DNA of 33,222 nucleotides from Croceibacterium sp. (GTDB lineage Bacteria > Pseudomonadota > Alphaproteobacteria > Sphingomonadales > Sphingomonadaceae). The notes under the pieces are model-generated. The model searched no databases and was not told where the DNA came from. It saw nothing but the letters and a program-made list of their open reading frames with translations. Below are positions 8,366 to 15,069 of this stretch, one piece after another. The stretch spans positions 1 to 33,222 of the forward strand of contig JANWHA010000024.1 in assembly GCA_025450635.1 (NCBI GenBank). The letters run 5' to 3'. A program made the translations under genes and the position numbers. How positions within the stretch are numbered: the first letter of the stretch is position 1; each line of letters begins with the position of its first letter.

Positions 8366-8410
8366 CGGAGCGCCGCAGGCGCGGAGACGACGGAGCACCG
8401 CAGGTGCGCA
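8366..8410. repeat. tandem pair of 20-nt units, each forming a small hairpin
   Basis: Units at 8366-8385 and 8391-8410 match at 17 of 20 positions. Each holds a 5-bp hairpin with a GCA loop: GCGCC-GCA-GGCGC and GCACC-GCA-GGTGC. The difference inside the stem is compensated on both arms (G:C replaced by A:T), so pairing is kept. They fill most of the gap between the tRNA terminator and the tRNA-end copy. Confidence 0.7.
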
Positions 8411-8412
8411 GT

Positions 8413-8431
8413 AATCCTTCCGGGCGCGCCA
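8413..8431 (+). repeat. 19-nt copy of the tRNA-Arg 3' end
   Basis: AATCCTTCCGGGCGCGCCA is identical to 8275-8293, the T-loop/T-stem, acceptor and CCA end of tRNA-Arg(ACG), 138 nt downstream. Duplicated tRNA 3' ends are typical of attachment sites left by tRNA-targeting integrases or of partial tandem tRNA duplication. No integrase lies between the copies. Confidence 0.85.
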
Positions 8432-8548
8432 TTTCCCTCAGGTAGCTGTGACGACGGCCGTCGCGCCATCCGCTTTCCGCCGCGTTAACCATCTCTAATC
8501 CAATCGACGATAGGAGCCGATCCACCCGGGTTTGACGGAAGGCGGTTG

Positions 8549-10036
8549 GTGACGGACGCAATGGCAGTGGCGGGGTGGGATCGCCGCACCGCACCTTTCG
8601 ACGGCAAGCTGGACCGCTTCGGCTGGCCGCTCGCCGTTGGCGCCGTGTTCCTGCTTCAGACGCTGCTGATCCTGCACCACCAGCCCTTCGTCGACGAGTG
8701 GCAGGCGCTCCAGATCGCGGTGCAATCGCCGGATTTGGGCAGTCTCCTCGCCAACCTGCGCTACGAAGGGCACCCGCCGCTGTGGTACCTGCTGCTTCGC
8801 GCGATGAGCGATGCGGTGGGCCCCCATCGGGCGCTTGCGGCGACAAGCCTTGGCCTTGCGCTGACGACGCAGTGCCTGGTCCTGTTCCGCAGTCCTTTTC
8901 CACGCTGGTTGCGGTTGCTGATCGCCTTGAGCGAGCCGATCTTGTTCGAATACGGCACCGTTTCGCGCAGCTACGCGCTGGGCGTGATGCTGACCTTCTG
9001 GGCGATGTGGGCCTGGAACACGCGAAAGCACGTGTGGCTTCCGCTGATGCTCCTGCCCGCGGTCGACTTTCTTTTCGGCGTGATCTCGGTGGCCATTCTG
9101 CTCGTCCGCTTCAGCGAACGCCGCGCCTGGTGGCCGGGAGTGGCCGCGTGGGCCGCGGTTGGCCTGCTTGCAGCGTGGACCGTGATCCCCGCGCACGATT
9201 TCATCCCGGTCTATAAGGAGGCCTTGAGCCCGCTGCAAAACTGGGTGCTGTTGCTATTGCAGTTGTCGATCGTGGCGGTGCCTTTGCAATGGAGCGCCCA
9301 AGGGCCGGCGTGGAACTCGGTGCCGCCATATGGCGCCTTCCTGGTCTTGTGGATCGCATTCGTATGGCTGTGCTGGGATCAGACGCGCGGACGCCGGATC
9401 GATCGCGTCGCGGTGCTCGGTTTCTTCCTGGTTCTCCTGGCGTTCTACGCCTTCTACGAGCTCGGCAATCGCCACCTGATGCTTCTCGGAGTGCTGCTGA
9501 TCGCGCTGCAATGGCGCCGATCGCTGCAGGGAGAAGGGTTTCGCCGGCCATTTGCGGTCTGGCTGGCGATCGGCGCCGCTTGCGGGCTGGCCACGGCCGC
9601 GGTCGGCCTGACGATGCCGTTCGACACCGCCGACCGCGCGGCCCGAAAGATTCACGATCTTGGTCTCGAGGATAAACACTGGGTGTCGGCCTCGGCCCAA
9701 CACGCGCAAGGGATTTCGGCCGTGAGCGGGATCCTGTTCCAGGGCGTCGGCCAGGAATGCGTCAGCGATTTCATCCGCTGGAACTTTCCGCGGACCGTCG
9801 ACGACGCGAGTTCGTTGGCGGCCTGGTCGGAGGAGGAGGCGCGGCGTCACGGCCGCTTCTATCTGGTCAGCGAGGTCGCGGTTCCGTCCGCTGCACCCGC
9901 CGTTGAGCTGGCCGACATTGCTCCGGGTTTCGATGGCAAAGAGTATTTCATTTACGAAGTGGCGCCCGGGCGGCCGGAAGATCAGCGCAAGCTGCCGCGC
10001 TGCGTTCCTGGAATGAGGCCATTTCCGCCCAGGTAG
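8549..10036 (+). CDS. GT-C-like membrane glycosyltransferase (ArnT/PMT type), target unknown
   Basis: An integral membrane protein of about 495 aa with roughly ten hydrophobic segments and a soluble C-terminal domain from about residue 370. Near residues 46-53 it has FVDEWQAL, and shortly after that YEGHPPLWYLLLRAM. The acidic loop followed by HPPLWYLLLR is the pattern of GT-C transferases that use polyprenyl-phosphate sugars in the periplasm. The TTG at 8546 and the ATG at 8561 are alternative starts. The GTG at 8549 is preferred because GGAAGG lies 6 nt upstream. It ends convergently with the zincin-like protease gene. Donor and acceptor cannot be read from sequence. Confidence 0.72.
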   Translation: MTDAMAVAGWDRRTAPFDGKLDRFGWPLAVGAVFLLQTLLILHHQPFVDEWQALQIAVQSPDLGSLLANLRYEGHPPLWYLLLRAMSDAVGPHRALAATSLGLALTTQCLVLFRSPFPRWLRLLIALSEPILFEYGTVSRSYALGVMLTFWAMWAWNTRKHVWLPLMLLPAVDFLFGVISVAILLVRFSERRAWWPGVAAWAAVGLLAAWTVIPAHDFIPVYKEALSPLQNWVLLLLQLSIVAVPLQWSAQGPAWNSVPPYGAFLVLWIAFVWLCWDQTRGRRIDRVAVLGFFLVLLAFYAFYELGNRHLMLLGVLLIALQWRRSLQGEGFRRPFAVWLAIGAACGLATAAVGLTMPFDTADRAARKIHDLGLEDKHWVSASAQHAQGISAVSGILFQGVGQECVSDFIRWNFPRTVDDASSLAAWSEEEARRHGRFYLVSEVAVPSAAPAVELADIAPGFDGKEYFIYEVAPGRPEDQRKLPRCVPGMRPFPPR

Positions 10037-10084
10037 GAGACCTCCCTGGAGCCGGCGCTCGCGATTGGAACTGCTCGGTCTGGC

Positions 10085-10468
10085 TCAGAACTCGTCGCCA
10101 TCCTCCAGGCGGTGCATCGAGTCGTCCGAGAAGCCGAAGTGGTGACCGATTTCGTGGACCACGACGTGAGTCACGAGATCGTTCAGGTCCACTCTCTTGC
10201 TGCGCCATTCCTCGAGCAGCGGCTGACGGAAAAGCGTGACGATCGCCGGCATCTCGGCAGCATCCCAAACGGAGCGCTCGCTCAGGGGGCGCCCTTCATA
10301 AAGGCCGCTCAACTGCCAACGGTCGTTCAGCCCGACCGAGGCGAGTTGCTCCCGGGTGGCGAACTCTTCAACCTTGACCACGACATCTGCGCACCGGTCG
10401 CGAAACGGCGCCGGCAGAGCTTTCAGAGCTGCGTCGGCCATTGCCTCGATATCGGCCTTCCCGGCCAT
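10085..10468 (-). CDS. zincin-like metallopeptidase domain protein
   Basis: A small (127-aa) protein of the zincin-like metallopeptidase type 1 family, formerly DUF1025. The active-site motif is VVVHEIGHHFGFSDDSMHRLE near the C-terminus (split: VVVHEIGHHFGF, SDDSMHRLE). His, Glu and His of HExxH plus the Asp in FSDD are typical zinc ligands and catalyst. Upstream family features include VEEFATREQL and LSGLYEGRPLSERS. Start choice is between a GTG at 10489 and this ATG at 10468 (MAGKADIEAMADAAL); neither has a good ribosome-binding site. No signal peptide, so it is cytoplasmic. Its substrate is unknown, and many family members are uncharacterised. Confidence 0.85.
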   Translation of the reverse strand: MAGKADIEAMADAALKALPAPFRDRCADVVVKVEEFATREQLASVGLNDRWQLSGLYEGRPLSERSVWDAAEMPAIVTLFRQPLLEEWRSKRVDLNDLVTHVVVHEIGHHFGFSDDSMHRLEDGDEF

Positions 10469-10536
10469 CGTGTTGCGGGCTGCGTTCACAGCTTCAATAT
10501 GGCCCGCATTCGCCGGTTAGCCAGAGGTCCCACGAC

Positions 10537-10561
10537 GGAACTCTGCGCCGCTTCGCCTGTT
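10537..10561 (+). promoter_or_regulatory. EcfG-type general stress promoter for the hemerythrin gene
   Basis: GGAAC (10537-10541), a 16-nt spacer, then TGTT (10558-10561). This closely fits the alphaproteobacterial EcfG consensus GGAAC-N16/17-CGTT. It lies about 35 nt upstream of the hemerythrin-domain gene start. Confidence 0.6.
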
Positions 10562-10588
10562 CAACTCAACAAGGGGTGGCTGAACAGG
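10556..10588. promoter_or_regulatory. inverted repeat overlapping -10 and ribosome-binding site
   Basis: CCTGTTCA (10556-10563) and TGAACAGG (10581-10588) are perfect 8-bp arms around 17 nt. The left arm covers the proposed -10 and the right arm runs into the AGGAG (10586-10590) of the hemerythrin gene. It could be an operator or a 5'-UTR hairpin that masks the ribosome-binding site. Confidence 0.45.
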
Positions 10589-10596
10589 AGCACGGA

Positions 10597-11088
10597 ATGC
10601 CTGCGGTACCCGATATTTTCGGTCGATTGATCATGGACCACGAGTTGCATCGCGATCTGCTCGACGCGCTCGGGGAAACTCAGGGTGAATGCGAGGAGCG
10701 AAGCGAGCTGTTCGAGCGGTTCACCAAGGAAGTGAAGAGCCACGCCGCGGCGGAGGAGCAAGCGCTCTATTCGACGATGATGCGCAAGCCCGAAACCACC
10801 GACGAAACGCGCCACTCGGTCGCCGAGCACCAACGGATCGAACTCCTGCTCAACGATTTGGCCGCAACGCCGATGTCGTCGGGCGCCTGGATGACCAAGT
10901 TCAAAGCGCTGCGCGAGTGCTACCTGCACCATATCGACGAGGAGGAAGCGGAGAACTTCCCCGATTACGCCAAGTATCTCACCGAGGCCGACGAGGAGTA
11001 CATGCGGGCGGTGTTCGACCGGCGCAAAAACGCCGAACAGGCCGAGGCGGAAGTCACCCCGAAGCTGCTCGAAGACGCCAAGGCCTAG
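10597..11088 (+). CDS. hemerythrin HHE-domain protein
   Basis: A 163-aa cytoplasmic four-helix-bundle protein with the histidine/acidic pattern of the hemerythrin HHE family: MDHELHRDLLDAL, SHAAAEEQALYSTMM, TRHSVAEHQRIELLL and YLHHIDEEEAENF. These would bind a non-haem di-iron centre. Family members are linked to O2, NO or peroxide sensing and to stress resistance. The ATG at 10597 has AGGAG six nt upstream; the longer open frame is spurious. An EcfG-like promoter upstream fits general stress control. It is divergent from the zincin-like protease gene. Confidence 0.88.
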   Translation: MPAVPDIFGRLIMDHELHRDLLDALGETQGECEERSELFERFTKEVKSHAAAEEQALYSTMMRKPETTDETRHSVAEHQRIELLLNDLAATPMSSGAWMTKFKALRECYLHHIDEEEAENFPDYAKYLTEADEEYMRAVFDRRKNAEQAEAEVTPKLLEDAKA

Positions 11089-11175
11089 GCATAGAAATCC
11101 TTTGGCGCGGGGCGTGGCCTTTTCCGTTTCGCCAGCCTATTGAGCCGGCGCGAAAGCGGAACGGAAAGAGCGGCG

Positions 11176-11784
11176 ATGAGCAGCCTCGTGGGGCCCGATG
11201 AAGACGATCCGCGCGGCAAGCCGCCGGTGCCTGACGACGTGCAGGAAGCGATCCGCACGCTGATCCGCTGGGCTGGCGACGATCCGACGCGCGAAGGGCT
11301 GCTCGACACCCCCTCGCGCGTCGCGCGCGCGTGGAAGGAATACTGCGTCGGCTACACCGAAGACCCCGCTGTTCATCTCAGCCGGGTGTTCGAGGAAGTC
11401 GGTGGCTACGACGAGATCGTGCTGCTGAAGGACATCCCGTTCCAGAGCCATTGCGAGCACCACATGGCGCCGATCATCGGCAAGGCAGCGATCGCTTACC
11501 TCCCGACAGACCATGTCGTCGGCATCTCGAAGCTTGCGCGCGTGCTCCACGGCTACGCCCGGCGGCTGCAGATTCAGGAAAAGCTGACCGCCGAGGTCGC
11601 GCAGTGCATCTGGGACAATCTCAAGCCGCGGGGCGTGGCGGTGGTGATTGACGCCAGCCATGCGTGTATGACCGCCCGCGGCGTGCGCACTCCGGGCGTG
11701 ACGATGATCACCAGCCGGGTCATGGGGATCTTCCGCAGCGACCAGCGCAGCCGCGAGGAAGTGCTGAAGCTGATGGGTTACTGA
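11176..11784 (+). CDS. folE: GTP cyclohydrolase I
   Basis: Converts GTP to 7,8-dihydroneopterin triphosphate, the first step of tetrahydrofolate synthesis. Zinc ligands are visible in QSHCEHHMAP (Cys, His) and ASHACMTARGV (Cys), with the substrate-binding LSKLAR-like stretch ISKLARVLHGYARRLQIQE. The RVMGIFRSDQRSREEVLKL end is typical. The ATG at 11176 (MSSLVGPDEDD) is chosen over an upstream TTG because the family's conserved region begins at about DVQEAIRTLIRWAG. This gives 202 aa. The MurA-type gene follows after 22 nt on the same strand and may be cotranscribed. Confidence 0.96.
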   Translation: MSSLVGPDEDDPRGKPPVPDDVQEAIRTLIRWAGDDPTREGLLDTPSRVARAWKEYCVGYTEDPAVHLSRVFEEVGGYDEIVLLKDIPFQSHCEHHMAPIIGKAAIAYLPTDHVVGISKLARVLHGYARRLQIQEKLTAEVAQCIWDNLKPRGVAVVIDASHACMTARGVRTPGVTMITSRVMGIFRSDQRSREEVLKLMGY

Positions 11785-11806
11785 GGGACTTTCGGGAAAT
11801 GCCATC

Positions 11807-13099
11807 ATGAGCTCGCTGCTGGTGCGCGGCGGCCATCGCCTGACCGGGCGGATCGAGCCTTCGGCCAACAAGAACGCGGTACTGCCGGTGCTGTGCGCGA
11901 CGCTGCTGACCGATGCACCGGTGCGGCTGCGCAACGTGCCCGAGATCACCGACGTCGAACGAATCGTGCGGTTCTTCGGGGAGCTCGGTTCGACGATCGA
12001 CTGGGACCGCGCCGACAAGGTCCTGACGATCGACCATTCGACCATTCCGGCCGGCGCCAAGGCGACATTGCCGCAAGCAATGCGCGCCTCGATCATGATG
12101 ATCCCCGGTCTGCTCGTGCGGCTCGGAGAGGCGCGGCTCGAGCACGAGGTCAAAGGCTGCACGCTCGGTGCCCGCGAGATCGACCCGCACGTCGAGGTGT
12201 TCCGCGCGTTCGGCGCCGAGGTGAGCCAGGACGGCCACGAGATCGTTTTCCGCGCCACCGGCACGGGCGAGGCGGCGCGGATGTGGCTCGAATACGCGTC
12301 AGTGACCACCACCGAGAACTTCATCCTCAGCGCGCTGACGGTTCGGGGAACCTCGCAGATCGTCAACGCGGCGTGCGAGCCGCACGTGCAGGAGATGTGC
12401 GGCTTCCTCGAGCTGTGCGGCGCCCGGATTATCGGCAAGGGAACCTCGATGGTTTCGGTCGAGGGCGGGGCAAAACTGGGCGGCGCGGACTACACCTTTC
12501 AGGACGATTTCCACGAGATCGCTACCTTCCTCGCCCTGTCGGCGGTAACGGGCGGGGACATCTCGGTGCGCAACGGGCACCCCGAGCACTTCGACCTGAT
12601 CGACCGCACGTTCGCCAAGTTCGGCGCCGACGTGGTGCACCAGGACGGCTGGTCGCGCCTCGCCGCGCCGGACCGGCTGAAAGTACGCGAGAACTTCACC
12701 TCGCATCTGATCACCAAGGTCGAGGCCGCGCCGTGGCCGTATATCCTGGCCGACCTGCTGCCGATCTTCATCGCGCTGGGCGTGCGCGCCGAAGGGCAGA
12801 CGATGTTCTGGAACAAGGTCTACGAAGGCGGCCTGACCTGGCACACCGAACTGAGCCTGTTCGGCGCTCACACACTGCTGTGCGATCCGCACCGCCTGAT
12901 CACGTTCGGCGGCGAGGAGCTGGCGCCGGCGACGGTGACCAGCCCGTACATCATCCGCGTGGCGATCGCGCTGCTTATGGTGGCAAGCTCGATCGAGGGC
13001 GAATCGACGATCCTCGACGCCGACCCGATCCGCCGGGCCCATCCGCACTTCGTCGACAACTTCGTGGCCCTCGGCGCCGACGTGCAGTGGATCGACTGA
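11807..13099 (+). CDS. MurA-type UDP-GlcNAc 1-carboxyvinyltransferase, divergent
   Basis: A 430-aa EPSP-synthase-fold enzyme that would add enolpyruvate from PEP to UDP-GlcNAc, the first committed step of peptidoglycan synthesis. It starts MSSLLVRGGHRLTGRIEPSA. Catalytic positions appear conserved: Lys and Asn in SANKNAVLP, the fosfomycin-target Cys and the Arg in KGCTLGAREIDPH, Asp in ILADLLPIF, and Arg in PYIIRVAIALL. The surroundings of these residues differ from ordinary MurA (GAKNAALP, TDMQAQF, DLRAGAA). It is therefore probably a second, divergent paralogue rather than the housekeeping enzyme; only a genome search can settle that. Confidence 0.82.
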   Translation: MSSLLVRGGHRLTGRIEPSANKNAVLPVLCATLLTDAPVRLRNVPEITDVERIVRFFGELGSTIDWDRADKVLTIDHSTIPAGAKATLPQAMRASIMMIPGLLVRLGEARLEHEVKGCTLGAREIDPHVEVFRAFGAEVSQDGHEIVFRATGTGEAARMWLEYASVTTTENFILSALTVRGTSQIVNAACEPHVQEMCGFLELCGARIIGKGTSMVSVEGGAKLGGADYTFQDDFHEIATFLALSAVTGGDISVRNGHPEHFDLIDRTFAKFGADVVHQDGWSRLAAPDRLKVRENFTSHLITKVEAAPWPYILADLLPIFIALGVRAEGQTMFWNKVYEGGLTWHTELSLFGAHTLLCDPHRLITFGGEELAPATVTSPYIIRVAIALLMVASSIEGESTILDADPIRRAHPHFVDNFVALGADVQWID

Positions 13100-13157
13100 C
13101 CGCAATCGTCGCTCGTCCTGTCCGCTGCGCGCCCTGCCGAATTCCGTGCGATTTTCA

Positions 13158-13183
13158 GGAACGTGAGGGCCTCCGCCGCGCTT
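13158..13183 (+). promoter_or_regulatory. possible EcfG-like promoter upstream of the DUF2383 gene
   Basis: GGAAC (13158-13162), 16 nt, then CGCTT. The -10 departs from CGTT by one inserted base, so this is a weaker match than the two neighbouring sites. It lies about 30 nt before the start codon. A 7-bp hairpin (GCTTGAG / CTCAAGC) follows in the leader. Confidence 0.35.
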
Positions 13184-13213
13184 GAGCTTCACTCTCAAGC
13201 CAATGGAGGCACC

Positions 13214-13669
13214 ATGGACAATTCGCACGATATTTCGGTTCTCAACACCCTCATCGCCACGACTCTGGACAGCATGAAAGGCTATCGCGAATCCGCCGAG
13301 GACAGCGAGAACACCAGCCACGCGCAATTCTTCCGCGAGATGGCGGAAGAGCGCAGCCAGGTCGCGTCCGACCTGCAGCAGCAGGTCCGCTCGCTCGGCG
13401 GCGATCCCGAGATGGACAGCTCGACCGCCGGCGCAGCCCACCGCGGCTGGCTCGACCTGAAGGCCGCCATCACCGGCCATGACGAGCAGGCGGTGGTCAA
13501 TGAGGTCGAGCGCGGCGAGGACTACATCAAGGGCAAGTTCGAAGCGGCGCTGAAGGACGACGAGTTATCGGCCGCGGCGCGCGGGGCTATCGAGCAATGC
13601 TTGGGATCGATCAGAAAGGGTCACGACCGCGCCAGCCAGATGAAGCACGCGATGGAACACGCCGACTGA
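13214..13669 (+). CDS. PA2169/DUF2383-type four-helix-bundle protein
   Basis: A 151-aa cytoplasmic protein, strongly helical and acidic. Signature stretches are ISVLNTLIATTLDSMKGYRE, SHAQFFREMAEERSQVASDL and ALKDDELSAAARGAIEQ, which match the DUF2383 ferritin-like/four-helix family (PA2169 type). The ATG at 13214 has GGAGG 4 nt upstream and defines the start. The family's role is not established; members are often induced by general stress. It lies between the murA-like gene and a strong terminator, among genes with stress promoters. Confidence 0.82.
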   Translation: MDNSHDISVLNTLIATTLDSMKGYRESAEDSENTSHAQFFREMAEERSQVASDLQQQVRSLGGDPEMDSSTAGAAHRGWLDLKAAITGHDEQAVVNEVERGEDYIKGKFEAALKDDELSAAARGAIEQCLGSIRKGHDRASQMKHAMEHAD

Positions 13670-13687
13670 AGTGTCGTGCATATGATC

Positions 13688-13715
13688 GGGGGCCGCCTCC
13701 CGGGAGGCGGCCCCC
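13688..13715. terminator. strong palindrome between convergent genes
   Basis: A perfect 28-nt palindrome, GGGGGCCGCCTCCC / GGGAGGCGGCCCCC, 18 nt after the DUF2383 stop and 32 nt before the end of the convergent PNPOx-like gene. There is no U tract on either side, so it may act as an intrinsic-like or transcript-protecting hairpin. Confidence 0.65.
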
Positions 13716-13747
13716 TAACGCGCGTGACGAACGCGTCTCGGGCGGCT

Positions 13748-14230
13748 CTAGAGAGCCGTTTCGGCGTGCTGGTCGCGCGTTTCCTCGCGGACGTCGTCGC
13801 CGAGTGCCATCTTGACGGTGGTGGTCAGGCCGATGTCGGTGGTCCAGATCTCGGCGTCGGCCAGGTCCATGCGCAGCATCAGCAGATTGGGATCGTCCTT
13901 GCCGCGCGGGAAATAGGCGTCGACGAAGTTGCTCCATTCCTGGTCGAGCCGTTCGTGGCTGGTTTCGTAGCTGAGCGTGCCCTTGAAGCGCGCGAACACG
14001 CCGTGGTCCTTGCCGGCGAACGTCGCGGTAGCCGGGCCGCCTTGAGCAAACACGTGATCGCGGCCGGTGAAGAACCAGATCGAGCCGTTGGCGTTCTCGT
14101 CGAGCGCGGCGGTCATCGGCACGGCGGTGTGCGGATCGCAGTCGAGCTGGAGGAACAGGTAAGGGCTGTCGGCAAGCGATTCCCAGAATTGTTGTTTCAA
14201 TTCCTCGTCGCGCTGGCGGTCATCGCTCAT
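13748..14230 (-). CDS. general-stress PNPOx-like flavin-binding protein
   Basis: A 160-aa split-barrel protein of the pyridoxamine 5'-phosphate oxidase-like family (general stress protein 26 type). It has FWESLADSPYLFLQLD, then TAVPMTAALDENANGSIWFF, followed by ATATFAGKDHGVFARFKGTL. The barrel ends with LRMDLADAEIWT. These proteins bind FMN, F420 or haem; which one cannot be read here. True PNPOx signature residues are not evident, so pyridoxal synthesis is unlikely. A near-perfect EcfG promoter lies just upstream, fitting a general-stress role. It is divergent from imuA. Confidence 0.85.
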   Translation of the reverse strand: MSDDRQRDEELKQQFWESLADSPYLFLQLDCDPHTAVPMTAALDENANGSIWFFTGRDHVFAQGGPATATFAGKDHGVFARFKGTLSYETSHERLDQEWSNFVDAYFPRGKDDPNLLMLRMDLADAEIWTTDIGLTTTVKMALGDDVREETRDQHAETAL

Positions 14231-14251
14231 GGAAACACTCCTTCGCCTGCC

Positions 14252-14277
14252 AACGGCGATACCGGCGGCTCGGTTCC
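14252..14277 (-). promoter_or_regulatory. EcfG-type general stress promoter
   Basis: On the minus strand GGAAC (14277-14273), exactly 17 nt, then CGTT (14255-14252). This is an exact match to GGAAC-N16/17-CGTT, ending about 21 nt before the PNPOx-like start codon. It shares the intergenic region with the imuA LexA box. Confidence 0.75.
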
Positions 14278-14307
14278 TCAGAAGCGATTGCGAATCGCGC
14301 CGGGCAG

Positions 14308-14322
14308 GAACATAAAGCGAAC
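14308..14322. promoter_or_regulatory. LexA (SOS) box of imuA-imuB
   Basis: GAAC-ATAAAGC-GAAC, an exact match to the alphaproteobacterial LexA site GAAC-N7-GAAC (or GTTC-N7-GTTC on the other strand). It ends 18 nt upstream of the imuA ATG, just before the AGGAG. Confidence 0.9.
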
Positions 14323-14340
14323 ATAGGAGTCGATTCGCTG

Positions 14341-15069
14341 ATGGACCTGTCCGCTTTCACCACGGCCGGAGAGTTGGCGCCGCTGGGCAAGCAGGCGCCC
14401 CGCTGGCGCCCGGGACTCGCCGGCGCGCGACACAGCGAGGTGTTCGCCGGCGGGCGCGAGGCGGGCGGGGCGGCCGCCGCGCTGGCGCTGGCGCTGGACG
14501 AAGCGGCCGGGCGTTTGGAGCAGCGTAGCCATGTGTTGTGGGTGCAGGACGCCGCCGCGCTCAGGCTGGGCGGGCGGCCCTATCGCTCCGGCTTGCCCGA
14601 GCCGCTGCGCCATCGGCTGATCCACGTCGCCGCCAGGACGCCGGAAGACTTGCTGTTCGCGCTCGAGGAAGGGGTTCGCTGTCGCGACCTCGCGTTCGTG
14701 ATCGGCGAGCTGGCCGGCAATCCCAGGGCGCTCGACTTCACCGCCTCGCGCCGCCTCAGCCTCGCTGCCGAGAAACACGGCGTGCCGCTGGTGCTGGTGC
14801 GGCTCGACGCGGCGCGCGACTTGAGCTCGGCGCGGATGCGCTGGCAGGTGCGCTCGGCGCCGTCGCCCGCGCCCCAGTGGAACGCTTTCGCGCCCGGACG
14901 CCCGGCATGGCACGCCGAGCTGTTCCGCGCCCGCTCCCATGCCCCCGGAGAATGGATTTTGCGCGATGACGGACATGTCCTCGCCGCCGATCGCATTGCC
15001 GCCGCGCCGGATCATGGCGATCTGGCTTTCGCGGTTGGCGATCGATCGCTGGCGGCTATCGCAGGCTGA
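14341..15069 (+). CDS. imuA: ImuA, SOS mutagenesis RecA-like accessory protein
   Basis: A 242-aa protein of the ImuA family, a RecA-fold relative that works with ImuB and DnaE2 in damage-induced mutagenesis. Family-like stretches are GARHSEVFAG near the N-terminus, SHVLWVQDAAALRLGGRPY and FVIGELAGNPRALDFTASRRL, then VLVRLDAARDLSSARMRWQV. A classical Walker A motif is not evident, as usual for ImuA. The ATG at 14341 follows an AGGAG by 11 nt and an exact LexA box by 18 nt. imuB starts inside its 3' end, so the two are translationally coupled. Confidence 0.92.
   Translation: MDLSAFTTAGELAPLGKQAPRWRPGLAGARHSEVFAGGREAGGAAAALALALDEAAGRLEQRSHVLWVQDAAALRLGGRPYRSGLPEPLRHRLIHVAARTPEDLLFALEEGVRCRDLAFVIGELAGNPRALDFTASRRLSLAAEKHGVPLVLVRLDAARDLSSARMRWQVRSAPSPAPQWNAFAPGRPAWHAELFRARSHAPGEWILRDDGHVLAADRIAAAPDHGDLAFAVGDRSLAAIAG

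Noticed and set aside
8197-8903. Minus-strand open frames crossing tRNA-Arg
   Set aside because: These are spurious reading frames through a tRNA and its terminator, with translations (for example LARPEGFEPPTT) commonly produced by such artefacts.
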